Part shown: positions 48,187-58,700 of the stretch, one piece after another | Layout: each line of letters starts with the position of its first letter | How positions within the stretch are numbered: the first letter of the stretch is position 1 | Source: Arthrobacter sp. ZGTC412 | GTDB lineage: Bacteria > Actinomycetota > Actinomycetes > Actinomycetales > Micrococcaceae | Length of the DNA: 64,000 nucleotides | Reading direction: 5' to 3' | NCBI RefSeq assembly: GCF_002929215.1 | Contig: NZ_PJII01000017.1 | Coordinates: 31,426-95,425 of the forward strand | The notes under the pieces: generated by a model | Seen by the model: the letters and a program-made list of their open reading frames with translations, nothing else | What the model was told of the DNA's origin: nothing | The model's database searches: none | Program-made: the position numbers and the translations under genes

Positions 48187-49551
48187 ACCATTTCTTCCGA
48201 GTTTCCCGCCACCCCCGCTGCTGCCGCCGTGAGCTTCCGCACTGTCGACCTTCGCGGCCGGAACTTGACCCTCGCGGGACTTCGCGCCGCCCTTCCCCGC
48301 GCCCAGGGCCAGACGGTAGCCGACGCCGAAGAGAAGGTCCTCGACATCATTGCCTCCGTCCGGCAGCGGGGCTTCGACGCACTGGGAGAATTGGCCCTCC
48401 GCTTCGACGGCGTGGAGCAGAACCACCCGCTGGTCCCGCCGGAGGCCCTTGCGGCAGCGCTGCAGGAGCTGGACCCCGCCGTCCGCGGGGCGCTGGAGGA
48501 ATCGATCAGCCGGGCACGCCGGTTTGCGGACAGCCAGCGTCCGCGCAACGTGGAGGTCCAGCTCGGCGACGGCGCACGGGTCAGCCAGAACTGGGTGCCG
48601 GTGGCGCGGGTGGGACTCTACGTGCCCGGCGGCCTTGCCGTCTACCCGTCCTCCGTCATCATGAACGTGGTACCGGCCCTCGCCGCCGGAGTAGGGTCCA
48701 TTGCCCTGGCGTCGCCACCGCAGAAAGAGTTCGACGGCCTGCCGCACCCCACCATCCTTGCCGCTGCTGCACTGCTCGGCATTACGGAGGTGTACGCCAT
48801 CGGCGGCGCCCAGGCCATCGCCGCCTTCGCCTACGGGGTGCCCGCAACGGAGGCCGGCCCGGCGCTGGAACCGGTGGACGTGGTGACCGGGCCGGGCAAC
48901 ATTTTCGTCGCTACAGCCAAGCGCCTGGTGAAGGGCGCAGTGGGGATCGATTCCGAGGCCGGCACCACCGAGATTGCCATCCTGGCGGACTCCACGGCCC
49001 AACCTGCCCTGGTTGCCGCCGACCTGATCAGCCAGGCGGAACACGATCCCAAGGCGGCCTCGGTGCTCATCACGGATTCCGAAGACCTCGCTGCCGCGGT
49101 CCGCGCCGAGCTGGACCGGCAGGCCGCCGCCACCAAGCACTCCGGCCGGGTCATTGAAGCGCTGTCCGGCCCGCAGTCCGGGGTGGTCCTGGTGGACGAC
49201 CTCGAACAGGGCATCGCCGCCTGTGACGCCTACGCGGCCGAACACCTGGAAATCATGACCCGCGACGCCGCCGGCGTGGCCGCCAGGATCCGTAATGCCG
49301 GGGCCATCTTCGTTGGCGACTTCAGCCCCGTCAGCCTCGGGGACTACTGCGCCGGCTCCAACCACGTGCTGCCCACCAGCGGCACGGCTGCCTTTTCGTC
49401 CGGCCTGAACGTCACCACCTTCCTGAGGGCCATCCAGGTTGTGAACTACAGCCGCGACGCGCTGGCAGAAGTGAGCGGCCACATCGTCAGCCTGTCCGGC
49501 GCAGAAGACCTGCCCGCCCACGGCGAGGCGGTCACGGCCCGGTTCTCCTAG
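48184..49551 (+). CDS. hisD: Histidinol dehydrogenase
   Basis: Catalyses the last two steps of histidine synthesis (histidinol to histidine with NAD). 455 residues. Visible are [26 protein letters not shown] (near 140), [13 protein letters not shown] (near 205), [27 protein letters not shown], the zinc-site region [11 protein letters not shown], and AEHLEIM then [28 protein letters not shown]. Full length. No other his gene follows in the window; nrdR comes next, as in several actinobacteria. Confidence 0.96.
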   Translation: MTISSEFPATPAAAAVSFRTVDLRGRNLTLAGLRAALPRAQGQTVADAEEKVLDIIASVRQRGFDALGELALRFDGVEQNHPLVPPEALAAALQELDPAVRGALEESISRARRFADSQRPRNVEVQLGDGARVSQNWVPVARVGLYVPGGLAVYPSSVIMNVVPALAAGVGSIALASPPQKEFDGLPHPTILAAAALLGITEVYAIGGAQAIAAFAYGVPATEAGPALEPVDVVTGPGNIFVATAKRLVKGAVGIDSEAGTTEIAILADSTAQPALVAADLISQAEHDPKAASVLITDSEDLAAAVRAELDRQAAATKHSGRVIEALSGPQSGVVLVDDLEQGIAACDAYAAEHLEIMTRDAAGVAARIRNAGAIFVGDFSPVSLGDYCAGSNHVLPTSGTAAFSSGLNVTTFLRAIQVVNYSRDALAEVSGHIVSLSGAEDLPAHGEAVTARFS

Positions 49552-49570
49552 GTTAATAGGGACTGCCCGG

Positions 49571-49608
49571 GCCCGACATCTAGTAGTACCCACCACAACA
49601 TGTAGTAA
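49571..49608 (+). promoter_or_regulatory. Two NrdR-box-like motifs upstream of nrdR
   Basis: ACATCTAGTA (49576-49585) and ACATGTAGTA (49598-49607) are 22 bp apart, in the hisD-nrdR gap. Both fit the core of the NrdR box (C-x-A-x-ATxTAGT), with about 9-10 of 16 consensus positions each. Autoregulation is inferred. Confidence 0.5.
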
Positions 49609-49737
49609 TTACAGGGTTGTTATTAGCTGGCTCCTGGTCGTAAACTAAAGGCGCCGCGGGCCGGGCTTCGCCTTGCCGCGTCCGTGCAACGAGCGAAGAG
49701 CAACCAGCGAAGAACATCAAGCGAAAGAAGGGACGCC

Positions 49738-50244
49738 ATGTACTGTCCGTTCTGCCGCAACCCCGACTCCCGTGTGGTGGACAGCCGAATGGCGGACGAT
49801 GGCTCGGCCATCCGCCGGCGCCGCCAGTGCCCTGAATGCGGGCGCCGGTTCACTACCGTGGAAACCACCAGCCTGTCCGTCATCAAGCGTTCCGGCGTGG
49901 GGGAGCCCTTCAGCCGCAGCAAGGTGATCAACGGTGTCCGCAAGGCTTGCCAGGGACGCCCGGTCAGCGAGGACGACCTCGCTCTGCTCGCCCAGGAGGT
50001 CGAGGAGCAGATCCGCTCCTCCGGCGCCGCTGAGATCGACGCCCACGAAGTGGGACTCGTTATCCTCGGTCCGCTGCAGAAGCTGGACAAGGTGGCCTAC
50101 CTTCGCTTCGCAAGCGTCTACCAAGCCTTCGAATCCCTCGAGGATTTCGAAACGGCCATCGCCCTGCTCCGCCAGGAAGCCGAAGAAGACGCAAAGAGCA
50201 CTCCCGCCAAGGGCGCCAAGAGCTCCGAAAAAAGCCCACTGTAA
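49738..50244 (+). CDS. nrdR: Ribonucleotide reductase transcriptional repressor NrdR
   Basis: A 168-residue repressor. The N-terminal zinc ribbon ([17 protein letters not shown], then CPECGRRF, four cysteines) binds DNA. The ATP-cone domain (about 49-139: [29 protein letters not shown] to [11 protein letters not shown]) senses ATP/dATP. A charged C-terminal tail follows. The ATG at 49738 is chosen over the 54-base longer frame because CPFC at the extreme N-terminus is universal in NrdR and AGAAGGGA precedes it. No nrd structural gene is adjacent. Confidence 0.96.
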   Translation: MYCPFCRNPDSRVVDSRMADDGSAIRRRRQCPECGRRFTTVETTSLSVIKRSGVGEPFSRSKVINGVRKACQGRPVSEDDLALLAQEVEEQIRSSGAAEIDAHEVGLVILGPLQKLDKVAYLRFASVYQAFESLEDFETAIALLRQEAEEDAKSTPAKGAKSSEKSPL

Positions 50245-50247
50245 GCT

Positions 50248-50287
50248 CCGGTGGTGGCACTGGAGGGGAAGCCGCAGCCACCACCGG
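50248..50287. terminator. Hairpin between nrdR and the SDR gene
   Basis: CCGGTGGTGGC (50248-50258) pairs perfectly with GCCACCACCGG (50277-50287); 18-nt loop, no T-tract. It lies between convergent genes. Confidence 0.6.
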
Positions 50288-50317
50288 CACCACGCCTGCC
50301 CGCAACGGGTCAGGCGG

Positions 50318-51070
50318 CTATCTTCCCCCTGAAACCGGCAGCACCGCACCGGTGATGTAGGCCGCCTCCGCGGACATCAGCCACAGGACGGCGGCCGCTA
50401 CTTCTTCGGGCTCGGCGCCCCTGCCAAGCGGGATGGTCGGGTTCAGCCGCTCCACGCGGTCCGGCATCCCCGCCGCCGCATGCAGGCCCGTGTTGGTGCT
50501 GCCCGGCGCCACTGCGTTCACCCGGATACCCTGCTGTGCCACTTCCGCGGCAAATCCTGTGGTGAGGACGTCTACCGCTCCCTTGGACGCAGCATAGTGC
50601 GCCCAGGTTCCGGGGGAGCCTGCCTTGGTTGCGGTGGAGGAGATGTTGATGATCGAACCACCCACGCCACCGGTGTGGATGCTTAGGCGGCGCACCGCCT
50701 CCTGGCAGACGTAGATCAGGCCTGTCACATTGACGTCCATGACCCGCCGGACATTCTCCGCAGGCACGTCCACAAGGTTCCCGATCAGGTTGCCGGTGAT
50801 CCCTGCGTTGTTCACCACTGCCGTCAATGTCCCCAGCCGCGCTGCGGCGTCGAAGAGGGACCGGACGGCGGCGGGGTCACTGACGTCCGCCCGGGCACGG
50901 ACCGCCGTGCCGCCGTCGTTCACAATGTCCTCAACCACGGCCGCCGCACCGTCCGCATCTGCGGAATAGTTCACCACCACGGCGTAGCCCGTGCGGGCAG
51001 CCAGCCTGGCTATGGCGGCCCCGATGCCGCGGCTGGCACCGGTGACCACCATGACGCCACGGGTGGGCAC
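50318..51070 (-). CDS. Short-chain dehydrogenase/reductase
   Basis: A 250-residue classical SDR. The nucleotide motif is VTGASRGIGAAIARLA near 8 and the NNAGI element near 88. The catalytic serine is in INISSTATKAG near 142, and the tyrosine-lysine pair is in HYAASKGAVDVL near 159. A C-terminal GAVLPVSGGR is typical of the FabG-like subfamily. Substrate not predictable. Starts one base after the ppgK stop, so it is co-transcribed with it. Confidence 0.88.
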   Translation of the reverse strand: MPTRGVMVVTGASRGIGAAIARLAARTGYAVVVNYSADADGAAAVVEDIVNDGGTAVRARADVSDPAAVRSLFDAAARLGTLTAVVNNAGITGNLIGNLVDVPAENVRRVMDVNVTGLIYVCQEAVRRLSIHTGGVGGSIINISSTATKAGSPGTWAHYAASKGAVDVLTTGFAAEVAQQGIRVNAVAPGSTNTGLHAAAGMPDRVERLNPTIPLGRGAEPEEVAAAVLWLMSAEAAYITGAVLPVSGGR

Positions 51071-51071
51071 C

Positions 51072-51875
51072 CTACTTGGCGAGCTTGTGCTTCAGTGCGA
51101 TTTCGATGGCGGCACCCACAATGCCGGCCTCGTTCCGCAGGACTGCCGGCACGATGGGCGTGCGGAGTTTGAGGTTGGGCAGGTACTCATCCGCGCGCTT
51201 GGAAATGCCGCCGCCGACGATGAACAGTTCGGGGGAGAACAGGAACTCGACGTGGGAGAAGTAGCGCTGCAGCAGGACGCTGTACTCGTCCCACGACAGG
51301 CCGTCCCGCTCCCGGGCCACGGCGGAGGCCTTGGTTTCCGCGTCGTGGCCGTCGATCTCCAAGTGGCCCAGCTCAGCGTTGGGCACAAGTTTGCCGTCGA
51401 AGATAAAGGCAGAACCGATTCCGGTGCCGAGGGTGATCACCAGGACAGTGCCGGCAATGCCCGCGCCCGCCCCATACCTGGCCTCCGCAAGCCCGGCGGC
51501 GTCGGCGTCGTTGATGACCTCAACGGGACGGCCCAGGCGTGCCGTCAGGAGGCCGTCGATGTCACTGTTGAGCCAGCTCTTGTCCACGTTGGCGGCGGAG
51601 TGGACCACGCCGTGCTGGATGATGCCGGGGAAGGTGACGCCTACGGGGGAGCCGGCAGCAGGTGCCTCGGGGCGGGCCGATAGTTCGGAAACCACCAGTG
51701 CCACTGCCTCTGCAACTGCCTCGGGGGTGGCCGGCTGCGGGGTGGGAACGCGGAACCGTTCACCCAACAGTTTGCCCTTCTTGAGGTCGACGATGCCGCC
51801 CTTGATTCCCGTGCCACCGATGTCGATGCCGATCAGCGGGGCGTTCTTTTGCGACTTTTCGTCCTTCTTGGCCAA
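51072..51875 (-). CDS. ppgK: Polyphosphate glucokinase
   Basis: A 267-residue ROK-fold kinase that phosphorylates glucose (in Arthrobacter also mannose) with inorganic polyphosphate and often [37 protein letters not shown] at the N-terminus is characteristic of PPGK and the Arthrobacter glucomannokinase. [30 protein letters not shown] and [32 protein letters not shown] follow. The ROK zinc cysteine cluster is missing, as usual in PPGK. TTG start. The second glucokinase in this window. Confidence 0.93.
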   Translation of the reverse strand: MAKKDEKSQKNAPLIGIDIGGTGIKGGIVDLKKGKLLGERFRVPTPQPATPEAVAEAVALVVSELSARPEAPAAGSPVGVTFPGIIQHGVVHSAANVDKSWLNSDIDGLLTARLGRPVEVINDADAAGLAEARYGAGAGIAGTVLVITLGTGIGSAFIFDGKLVPNAELGHLEIDGHDAETKASAVARERDGLSWDEYSVLLQRYFSHVEFLFSPELFIVGGGISKRADEYLPNLKLRTPIVPAVLRNEAGIVGAAIEIALKHKLAK

Positions 51876-51997
51876 TTGGTTTCCGTTCGTGGCAGGGGCG
51901 GGCAGGGAAGGGGCGGCGGGTAGCCGGCCCCGGGGTGGTTGCTAAGTCAGCGGCCTGCCGTTGACAGGTGTTGGGCCGCTTCCGTGGGGCGGCCGGG

Positions 51998-52876
51998 TCA
52001 GGGCAGAGTGAGGATTTCTGCGCCGGATTCGGTGACCAGCAGGGTGTGCTCAAACTGGGCAGTGCGTTTGCGGTCGCGGGTGACGACGGTCCAGTCGTCC
52101 GCCCACATGTCCCACTCGACCGTGCCCAGGGTCAGCATCGGTTCAATGGTGAACACCATGCCGGGTTCGATCACCGTGCTGTAGGCGGGTGCGGCGTCGT
52201 AGTGCGGGATGATGAGCCCGGTGTGGAAGGCTTCACCTACGCCGTGTCCGGTGAAGTCCCGGACCACGCCGTAGCCGAAGCGCTTGGCGTACGACTGGAT
52301 GGCGCGGCCGATCACGTTGATCTCACGGCCCGGGGCTACGGCCTTGATGGCCCGGTTGAGGGATTCCTGCGTCCGTTCCACGAGCAGGCGGGATTCCTCG
52401 TCAACATCCCCTACCAGGAACGTGTAGTTGGTGTCGCCATGGACGCCGTCGATATAGGCCGTGATGTCGATATTGAGGATGTCACCGTCATTAACCACCG
52501 TGGTGTCCGGGATCCCGTGGCAGATGACCTCGTTCAGCGACGAGCACAAGGACTTGGGGAATCCCCGGTATCCGAGGGTGGAGGGGTACGCGTGATGGTC
52601 AAGGAGGAACTCGTGGCCCACCTTGTCCAGTTGGTCGGTGGTGACGCCTGGCTCGATGTGCTTCCCGACTTCCACGATGGCCTGTGCGGCGACTTTCGCG
52701 GCCACGCGGATTTTCTCAATGGTTTCGGCGGACTTGACCTCGGAGCCGGTGAACTTGGCAGGTGCCGGCCTGCCGACATATTCAGGGCGGGCGATGGACG
52801 CCGGTACGGGACGCTGCGGGCTCACGGTTCCCGGGGTGAGGGTGCCGATGGGTGCAGTCGAGGCAAGGGAAGGCAT
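51998..52876 (-). CDS. map: Type I methionine aminopeptidase
   Basis: Removes N-terminal methionine from nascent proteins. 292 residues, of which the first 40 are an extension before the catalytic domain, as in type Ic actinobacterial enzymes. The metal ligands are in [23 protein letters not shown] (two Asp), [13 protein letters not shown] (His), FTIEPM (Glu) and the final [13 protein letters not shown] (Glu). The ATG start has no ribosome binding site but a TATGAT 6 nt upstream. Confidence 0.95.
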   Translation of the reverse strand: MPSLASTAPIGTLTPGTVSPQRPVPASIARPEYVGRPAPAKFTGSEVKSAETIEKIRVAAKVAAQAIVEVGKHIEPGVTTDQLDKVGHEFLLDHHAYPSTLGYRGFPKSLCSSLNEVICHGIPDTTVVNDGDILNIDITAYIDGVHGDTNYTFLVGDVDEESRLLVERTQESLNRAIKAVAPGREINVIGRAIQSYAKRFGYGVVRDFTGHGVGEAFHTGLIIPHYDAAPAYSTVIEPGMVFTIEPMLTLGTVEWDMWADDWTVVTRDRKRTAQFEHTLLVTESGAEILTLP

Positions 52877-52888
52877 AGATTGATCATA
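52874..52888 (-). promoter_or_regulatory. Leaderless promoter of map
   Basis: On the minus strand TATGAT (52888-52883) is followed after CAATCT by the ATG at 52876. Confidence 0.65.
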
Positions 52889-52996
52889 TAAGGCACCACA
52901 GAAGGCCTAACAACCGGGAGCCGCGTCTGTCCCGCGTATGGGTTTAAGTTACGCGCGTCACGCCGCAGGTTCCCTGCCCGGCGGAAGGGAACAGCG

Positions 52997-53161
52997 ATGG
53001 CTGAGTACTGGTACAACATCAAGACCCACGAGGTGGAGGAGGACCGGCTCTCCGACTGGAGCCAGCTGATTGGGCCCTACAAGACGAGGCAAGAGGCCGA
53101 GCACGCACTGGAGAAAGTCCGCGCCCGCAATGAAGTCTGGGAAAAGGACGACGACGACTGA
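52997..53161 (+). CDS. 54-residue SPOR-like small protein
   Basis: A short gene between map and panB, opening MAEYWYNIKTHEVEEDRLSD, then WSQLIGPYKTRQEAEHALEK and an acidic end (VWEKDDDD). The aromatic strand, the GPY.T..EAE.AL pattern and the size match the small SPOR-domain-containing proteins annotated in Arthrobacter; SPOR domains bind denuded glycan, but this one has no signal peptide or TM. ATG at 52997 with GGAAGGGA 6 nt upstream. It faces panB with a small hairpin between. Confidence 0.82.
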   Translation: MAEYWYNIKTHEVEEDRLSDWSQLIGPYKTRQEAEHALEKVRARNEVWEKDDDD

Positions 53162-53177
53162 CTGGGTACACGGAGCA

Positions 53178-53196
53178 GGCCGGCGCAGTGCCGGCC
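53178..53196. terminator. Small hairpin between the SPOR-like gene and panB
   Basis: GGCCGGC, loop GCAGT, GCCGGCC; a 7-bp G/C stem between convergent genes. Weak as a terminator. Confidence 0.4.
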
Positions 53197-53214
53197 GCCC
53201 GGGCCTGTGCCCGC

Positions 53215-54111
53215 CTAAAAGGTGTGCTCGGGCCCGGGGAACTGGCCGGACCTGACGTCCTCGCCGTAGGCGGCGGCTGCATCCATGAGTGTGCTCCGCA
53301 AATCCGCGTACTGCTTGACGAACTTGGCCATTCTGCCGCCCCGCAGCCCGGCCATGTCCTGCCACACGAGCACCTGGCCGGTGGTCTCCTTGCCGGCGCC
53401 GATGCCCACGGTGGGAACCGCGACCGCCTTATCCACTGCCGCCGCTGTCTCCGCGGGGACCATCTCCATCAGCACACTGAAGGCGCCGGCATCGGCCAGC
53501 GCCACGGCGTCGTCAATTAAACGCTGTGCGTCCCCGCCGCGGCCCTGGACCCGGTAGCCGCCCAGCGCGTGTTCACTTTGAGGCGTGAAGCCGATGTGGG
53601 CCATCACGGGAATGCCTGCCTGCACCATGGCCCGGACAGTGGGCGCATAGTACTTCCCGCCCTCGATCTTGACGGCGTGCGCCAAACCTTCCTTCAGGAA
53701 ACGAACGCCCGTGGCGACGGCCTGCCCGGCGGAAACCTCGTAGCTTCCGAACGGCAGGTCCGCCACAACGAGGGAGCGCCTGGCAGAGCGGGCAACTGCC
53801 CGGCACAGGGGCAGCAGTTCATCCACGGTGACCGGAAGGCTGGTCTCGTTGCCGAGGACATTGTTGGACGCAGAGTCGCCCACCAGGAGCACCTCGATGC
53901 CGGCGGCGTCGAAAATCTCCGCCGTGTACTGCTCGTAGGCGGTGAGCATCGCGAATTTCGTGCCGTCGTTCTTGGCCTGCTGCAGGTGGTGGATGCGTAC
54001 CTTGGCTGGCTTCCGCTCCGCGGCCGGCGGAACGCCCTGACCGGGCCCGCTGCCGTAGGGGGCGGGGACGTCGGCGGACATGCTTGCGTCGGAGCTGCTG
54101 CTGGAGGCCAT
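53215..54111 (-). CDS. panB: 3-methyl-2-oxobutanoate hydroxymethyltransferase
   Basis: Transfers a hydroxymethyl group from methylene-tetrahydrofolate to ketoisovalerate, the first step to pantothenate and CoA. About 298 residues. Family motifs: [62 protein letters not shown], and [25 protein letters not shown]. The first 35 residues are a Ser/Pro-rich extension. The frame begins at 54132, but TACGCT lies 6 nt before ATG 54111, so that start is preferred. Confidence 0.93.
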   Translation of the reverse strand: MASSSSSDASMSADVPAPYGSGPGQGVPPAAERKPAKVRIHHLQQAKNDGTKFAMLTAYEQYTAEIFDAAGIEVLLVGDSASNNVLGNETSLPVTVDELLPLCRAVARSARRSLVVADLPFGSYEVSAGQAVATGVRFLKEGLAHAVKIEGGKYYAPTVRAMVQAGIPVMAHIGFTPQSEHALGGYRVQGRGGDAQRLIDDAVALADAGAFSVLMEMVPAETAAAVDKAVAVPTVGIGAGKETTGQVLVWQDMAGLRGGRMAKFVKQYADLRSTLMDAAAAYGEDVRSGQFPGPEHTF

Positions 54112-54123
54112 GGCATGAGCGTA
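54109..54123 (-). promoter_or_regulatory. Leaderless promoter of panB
   Basis: On the minus strand TACGCT (54123-54118), CATGCC, then ATG (54111). Confidence 0.55.
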
Positions 54124-54243
54124 GTGCGGCATCCGCGGTCCTAGCTACCGGCGGCGTCTCCCACCCTGGTGATTCGCGTCATAAGCGAGGGGCCCGACGG
54201 CGGCCCGCGCCACGGCTGCCGCCGTCGCCATTCCCCGGCCTTC

Positions 54244-54265
54244 GTGTTAACGCTGTGTTACGCGG
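54244..54265 (+). promoter_or_regulatory. 11-bp tandem repeat upstream of glnA2
   Basis: GTGTTAACGCT (54244-54254) is followed directly by GTGTTACGCGG (54255-54265); 7 of the 11 positions match, six of them the leading GTGTTA. A possible -10 (TACAGT, 54300-54305) lies 35 bp downstream. Tandem 11-mers are the form of PhoP-type sites, and GTTAC repeats that of MtrA; the binder is not known. Confidence 0.35.
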
Positions 54266-54371
54266 CCCGCAGGCTCCAGCATCGGCGGCAATTGCTTAGT
54301 ACAGTGTTTGTGAACTGCTGCCGGCATTCTGCGGACCGGGGCATGGACGTTGACCGGAGAAGAGGCCATTT

Positions 54372-55712
54372 ATGGACCGCCAGCAAGAGTTTGTCCTGCG
54401 CACCATCGAAGAGCGCGACGTACGTTTCGTGCGCCTGTGGTTCACCGACGTCGTGGGTTCACTCAAGTCAGTGGCGCTGGCGCCCGCTGAAGTGGAGGGC
54501 GCCTTCGAGGAAGGCCTCGGTTTCGACGGTTCAGCCATTGAAGGACTCGCCCGTGTGTTTGAGTCCGACATGCTCGCGCAGCCGGATCCGTCCACCTTCC
54601 AGATCCTGCCGTGGCGCGGTGAAACCGAGCAGACGTCCCGCATGTTCTGCGACATCCTGACGCCTGACGGTGAACCTTCCGCAGCTGATCCCCGCAACGT
54701 CCTTAAGCGCACCCTCGCCAAAGCCGCAGACATGGGCTTCACCTGCTACACCCACCCTGAGATCGAGTTCTACCTCCTTAAGTCCCAGGAACCCGGGCCG
54801 GACGGCGCACCGGTGCCGGTGGACGAAGGCGGCTATTTTGACCATGTCCCGGGCGGCGTGGCCCAGGATTTCCGGCGCACGGCCGTGACCATGCTGGAAT
54901 CGGTGGGCATCTCGGTGGAATTCAGCCACCATGAGGCGGGTCCGGGGCAGAACGAGATTGATCTGCGCTATGCGGATGCCCTCCAGACGGCGGACAACAT
55001 CATGACGTTCCGGACCATCATCAAGGAAGTGGCGCTCCAGCAGGGGACGTACGCCACCTTTATGCCCAAGCCCTTTACCGCGCACCCCGGGTCCGGCATG
55101 CACACCCACTTCTCCCTGTTCGAGGGCGACACCAACGCTTTTTACGAGGCCGGCGCGGAGTTCCAGCTGTCCAAAACCGCCCGCCAGTTCATTGCCGGCA
55201 TCCTCAAGCACGCACCCGAGTTCACTGCCGTGACAAACCAGTTCGTGAACTCCTACAAGCGGCTGTGGGGCGGCGGCGAAGCCCCCAGCTACCTGAGCTG
55301 GGGACACAACAACCGCTCAGCACTGGTGCGGGTTCCCCTCTACAAGCCCGGCAAGGGCCAGTCGGCGCGGATCGAGTACCGCGGCATCGATTCCGCCGCA
55401 AACCCGTACCTCGCCTACGCCGTCCTTCTGGGCGCCGGCCTGAAGGGCATCGAAGGCGGCTACGACCTTCCCGCAGCCGCAGAGGATGATGTCTGGTCGC
55501 TGAGTTCAGCGGAGCGCCGCGCCATGGGGCACGATCCGCTTCCCGCCAGCCTCCATGACGCCATCCGCACCATGGAGGACTCCGAACTTCTGCCGCAGAT
55601 TTTGGGCGAGCAGGTCTTTGAACACTTCCTCCGGAACAAGCGCGCCGAGTGGCAGGACTACCGGCTCCAGGTGACGCCCTACGAGTTGCAGCGCAACCTG
55701 GCCATCCTTTAG
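54372..55712 (+). CDS. glnA2: Glutamine synthetase family protein, GlnA2 type
   Basis: A type I glutamine synthetase-fold enzyme of 446 residues. FDGSAIEGLARVFESDM (near 54), CYTHPEIEFYLLK (metal Glu), MPKPFTAHPGSGMHTHFSLFEG, NSYKRLWGGGEAPSYLSWG and RIEYRGIDSAANPYLA are the active-site elements. Where adenylylated enzymes carry a LYELP or LYDLP tyrosine, this protein has DVWSLS (Trp 375), so it should escape GlnE control. In mycobacteria GlnA2 is accessory; polyamine or D-glutamate substrates are possible in relatives. Co-transcribed with glnE. Confidence 0.92.
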   Translation: MDRQQEFVLRTIEERDVRFVRLWFTDVVGSLKSVALAPAEVEGAFEEGLGFDGSAIEGLARVFESDMLAQPDPSTFQILPWRGETEQTSRMFCDILTPDGEPSAADPRNVLKRTLAKAADMGFTCYTHPEIEFYLLKSQEPGPDGAPVPVDEGGYFDHVPGGVAQDFRRTAVTMLESVGISVEFSHHEAGPGQNEIDLRYADALQTADNIMTFRTIIKEVALQQGTYATFMPKPFTAHPGSGMHTHFSLFEGDTNAFYEAGAEFQLSKTARQFIAGILKHAPEFTAVTNQFVNSYKRLWGGGEAPSYLSWGHNNRSALVRVPLYKPGKGQSARIEYRGIDSAANPYLAYAVLLGAGLKGIEGGYDLPAAAEDDVWSLSSAERRAMGHDPLPASLHDAIRTMEDSELLPQILGEQVFEHFLRNKRAEWQDYRLQVTPYELQRNLAIL

Positions 55713-55721
55713 GAAGTGGTG

Positions 55722-58700
55722 GTGAGCCTCGCACGGCGCCTGATTTCGGCCGGCTTCAGTGACCTGGAGAAGGCCGAACGGTTCCTGGCTGCCCGCGAGC
55801 TCGAAGGACTGGACGAAGACAGGCTCTTTGCGGGGCTGCAGATGGCAGCCAGCCCGGACACCGCCCTCCAGTCCCTGGTGCGGCTGATCGAAAAGCATCC
55901 GGACCTCCGGGAGCTGGCGGGCGCTGATCCGGAAACGAGCGAAGCACTCTACCGCGTGCTGGGGGCATCGGAGGCGCTGGGGGAGTTCCTCATCCGCCAC
56001 CCCGAACACCTCGACGCCTTCCGTGTCCGGCCCAGCCCCGAGCCGCTGCAGGCGGATCCAGCGGAGTTGCGGGCCTCCCTCCTTTCGTCCGTAGGTGCTG
56101 ACCCGCGTGCCGCCCGGCCCGTTGCCGGCGTCACGGGAACGGAGGCCTACGCGGCCCTTCGGACGGCCTACCGCAGGGGCGTGGTGGACCTTGCGGTCAA
56201 GGACCTCTGCGCCGCTGACCCGCTGGACTTCCTGCCCATGGCCGGCGGGGAACTGGCGGACCTGGCCGGCGCCGCGATCGAGGCGGCCCTCGCTGTCTCG
56301 CGCGCGGAGGCGGCCAGCCAGTTCAGTGCCTCGGAAGTGGCCGACGTCGGCCTGGCCGTCATCGGCATGGGCAAATGCGGAGCCCGGGAGCTGAACTACA
56401 TATCCGACGTCGACGTCATCTACGTGGCGGAAGCGGGCGGCCTTGAAGATGCACAGGCCAGCACCATCGGCACAGCACTGGCCAGCGGAATATCCCGGGC
56501 CATTTCCTCCGTGGCCCGCGAACCAGGGCTGTGGGAAGTGGACGCGAACCTCCGGCCGGAAGGGAAGTCCGGGCCGCTGGTGCGTACCTTGGCGTCCCAC
56601 CAGACCTACTATGCGCGATGGGCTGAAAGCTGGGAGTTCCAGGCTCTGCTGAAGGCCCGCACCATCGCCGGCGATGTTGCCCTTGGCCAACAGTACGAGG
56701 ACGCCATTGCGCCGCTGATCTGGAGTTCAGCTAGCCGGGACGGGTTCGTTGAGTCCGTGCAGGCCATGCGCCGACGGGTCACAGAGCACATCCCGCAGGC
56801 GGAAGAACAGCGGCAGATCAAGCTGGGCCGGGGCGGTCTCCGCGACGTCGAGTTTACGGTGCAGCTGCTCCAGCTGGTCCATGGCAAGTCTGACGAAACG
56901 TTGCGGCGGCGGGACACCACTTCGGCCATCGCAGCCCTCTCCGCGGGCGGCTATATCGGGCGCGCGGATGCCGCGGCCTTCGACAATGCGTACCGGTACC
57001 TGCGGCTGCTGGAGCACCGCATCCAGCTTTTCCAGCTGCGCCGGACACACCTGATGCCGGTGGGGGAGCCTGCGCTCCGTGCGCTGGCCAAGGCTGTGCT
57101 GGGGCCATTTTCCAATGAACGCCCGCACCCGGACGCTTTGATGGCCGCCTGGCAGAAGACCAAGCGCTCGGTGCGTGAGCTGCATGAGCGGATCTTCTAC
57201 CGGCCCCTGCTCAACACCGCAGCCAAACTCAGCAGTGAGGATGCAAGGCTTACGCCCGAAGCTGCCCAGGGCCGGCTCGCGGCCCTCGGGTACCTGGATC
57301 CGAAGGGCGCCATGCGCCACATCGAGGCGCTGACCGCGGGCGTGAGCCGCCGCGCCGCCCTGCAGCGGCAGCTGCTGCCCATCCTGCTCGACTGGCTCGC
57401 TGAAGGAGTGGATCCCGACGGCGGCCTCCTCGCCTTCCGCCGGGTCAGCGAGGCTTTGGGCACCACCCACTGGTACCTGGGGATGCTCCGCGACTCCAAG
57501 GCTGCGGCGGAGCGCCTGTGCCACGTGCTCGCAAACTCGCGGCTGATTGCGGACCTGCTGGAAGTGTCCCCCGAATCGGTGGCCTGGCTCGGCCACGACA
57601 AGGACCTCGTGCCGGTCACCTTCGAGGCCCAGTGGCAGGAAATCACCGCCAAGATGTCCCGCCATTCGGACCCGGAGAGCGCCATGCGGCTGATCCGCCT
57701 GATCAGGCGGCGGGAAACCCTCCGGATCGCGATCGCCGATTCTGCCGGACTGCTGAACCAGGACGAGGTGGGAGCGGCGCTGGCGGACACTGACCGCGCG
57801 GCCGTCCTCGGCGCACTGCGTGTTGCCGAGGGCGTTGTGTCAGCCAAGGGGCCCCTGAAGACCGCCGTCCTGGTGGTTGCCATGGGCCGGCAGGGCGGGC
57901 GCGAAATCGGCTACGGGTCGGACGCGGACGTCATGTACGTCCACAGGGCACTGCCGGGATTCTCCGAGGAGGAGGCGCAGGAGCAGGCCTCGCGGATCGT
58001 AGCCAAGGTCTCCAACCTCCTGACCCAGCCGTTGAAACCGGCCATCATGGCGGAACGGGTGCTGCAGGTGGACGCCGACCTGCGCCCGGAGGGCAAAAAC
58101 GGAGCGATGGTGCGCTCCCTTGACTCCTTCGCTGAGTACTATCGCCGCTGGTCGCTCATCTGGGAGGCCCAGGCACTGCTGCGTGCCCGGCCAATGGCGG
58201 GCGACGACGCCCTGGCTGCGGACTTCATGGAACTCATCAACCCCATCCGGTATCCCGAGTCCGTATCCTCCCAGGACGTCCGGGAAATCAGGCGGGTCAA
58301 GGCGAGGGTGGAATCCGAGCGCCTGCCGCGCGGTGCTGATCCGGCCAGGCATCTTAAGCTGGGGCGCGGGGGGCTCAGCGACGTCGAATGGCTGGTCCAG
58401 CTTCTCCAGCTTCAGCACGCCGGTAAACACGGGGAGCTGCGGACCACGTCCACCATCGCGGCGCTCGAAGCGGCAGCTCAATCCGGCCTGCTTGCCAAGG
58501 ACGACGCGGACCTGCTCGCGGCTGCCTGGCGTCTTGCCAGCCGGATCAGGTCTGCCAATGTCATCTGGAGCGGCAAGGCCTCGGACCTGCTTCCGTCCTC
58601 TCGGCGGGACCTGGAAGCGGTGGCGCGGTGGTGCGGCTACGAACCCGGCAATGCCGCGGTGCTGGAAGAGGACTACCTTCGGGTCAGCCGCCGGGCACGC

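Noticed and set aside
47902-49596. 564-codon open frame antisense to hisD
   Set aside because: Composition (His/Gly/Val/Asp-rich) is the reverse complement of a high-GC gene; hisD has full family motifs and its own promoter.
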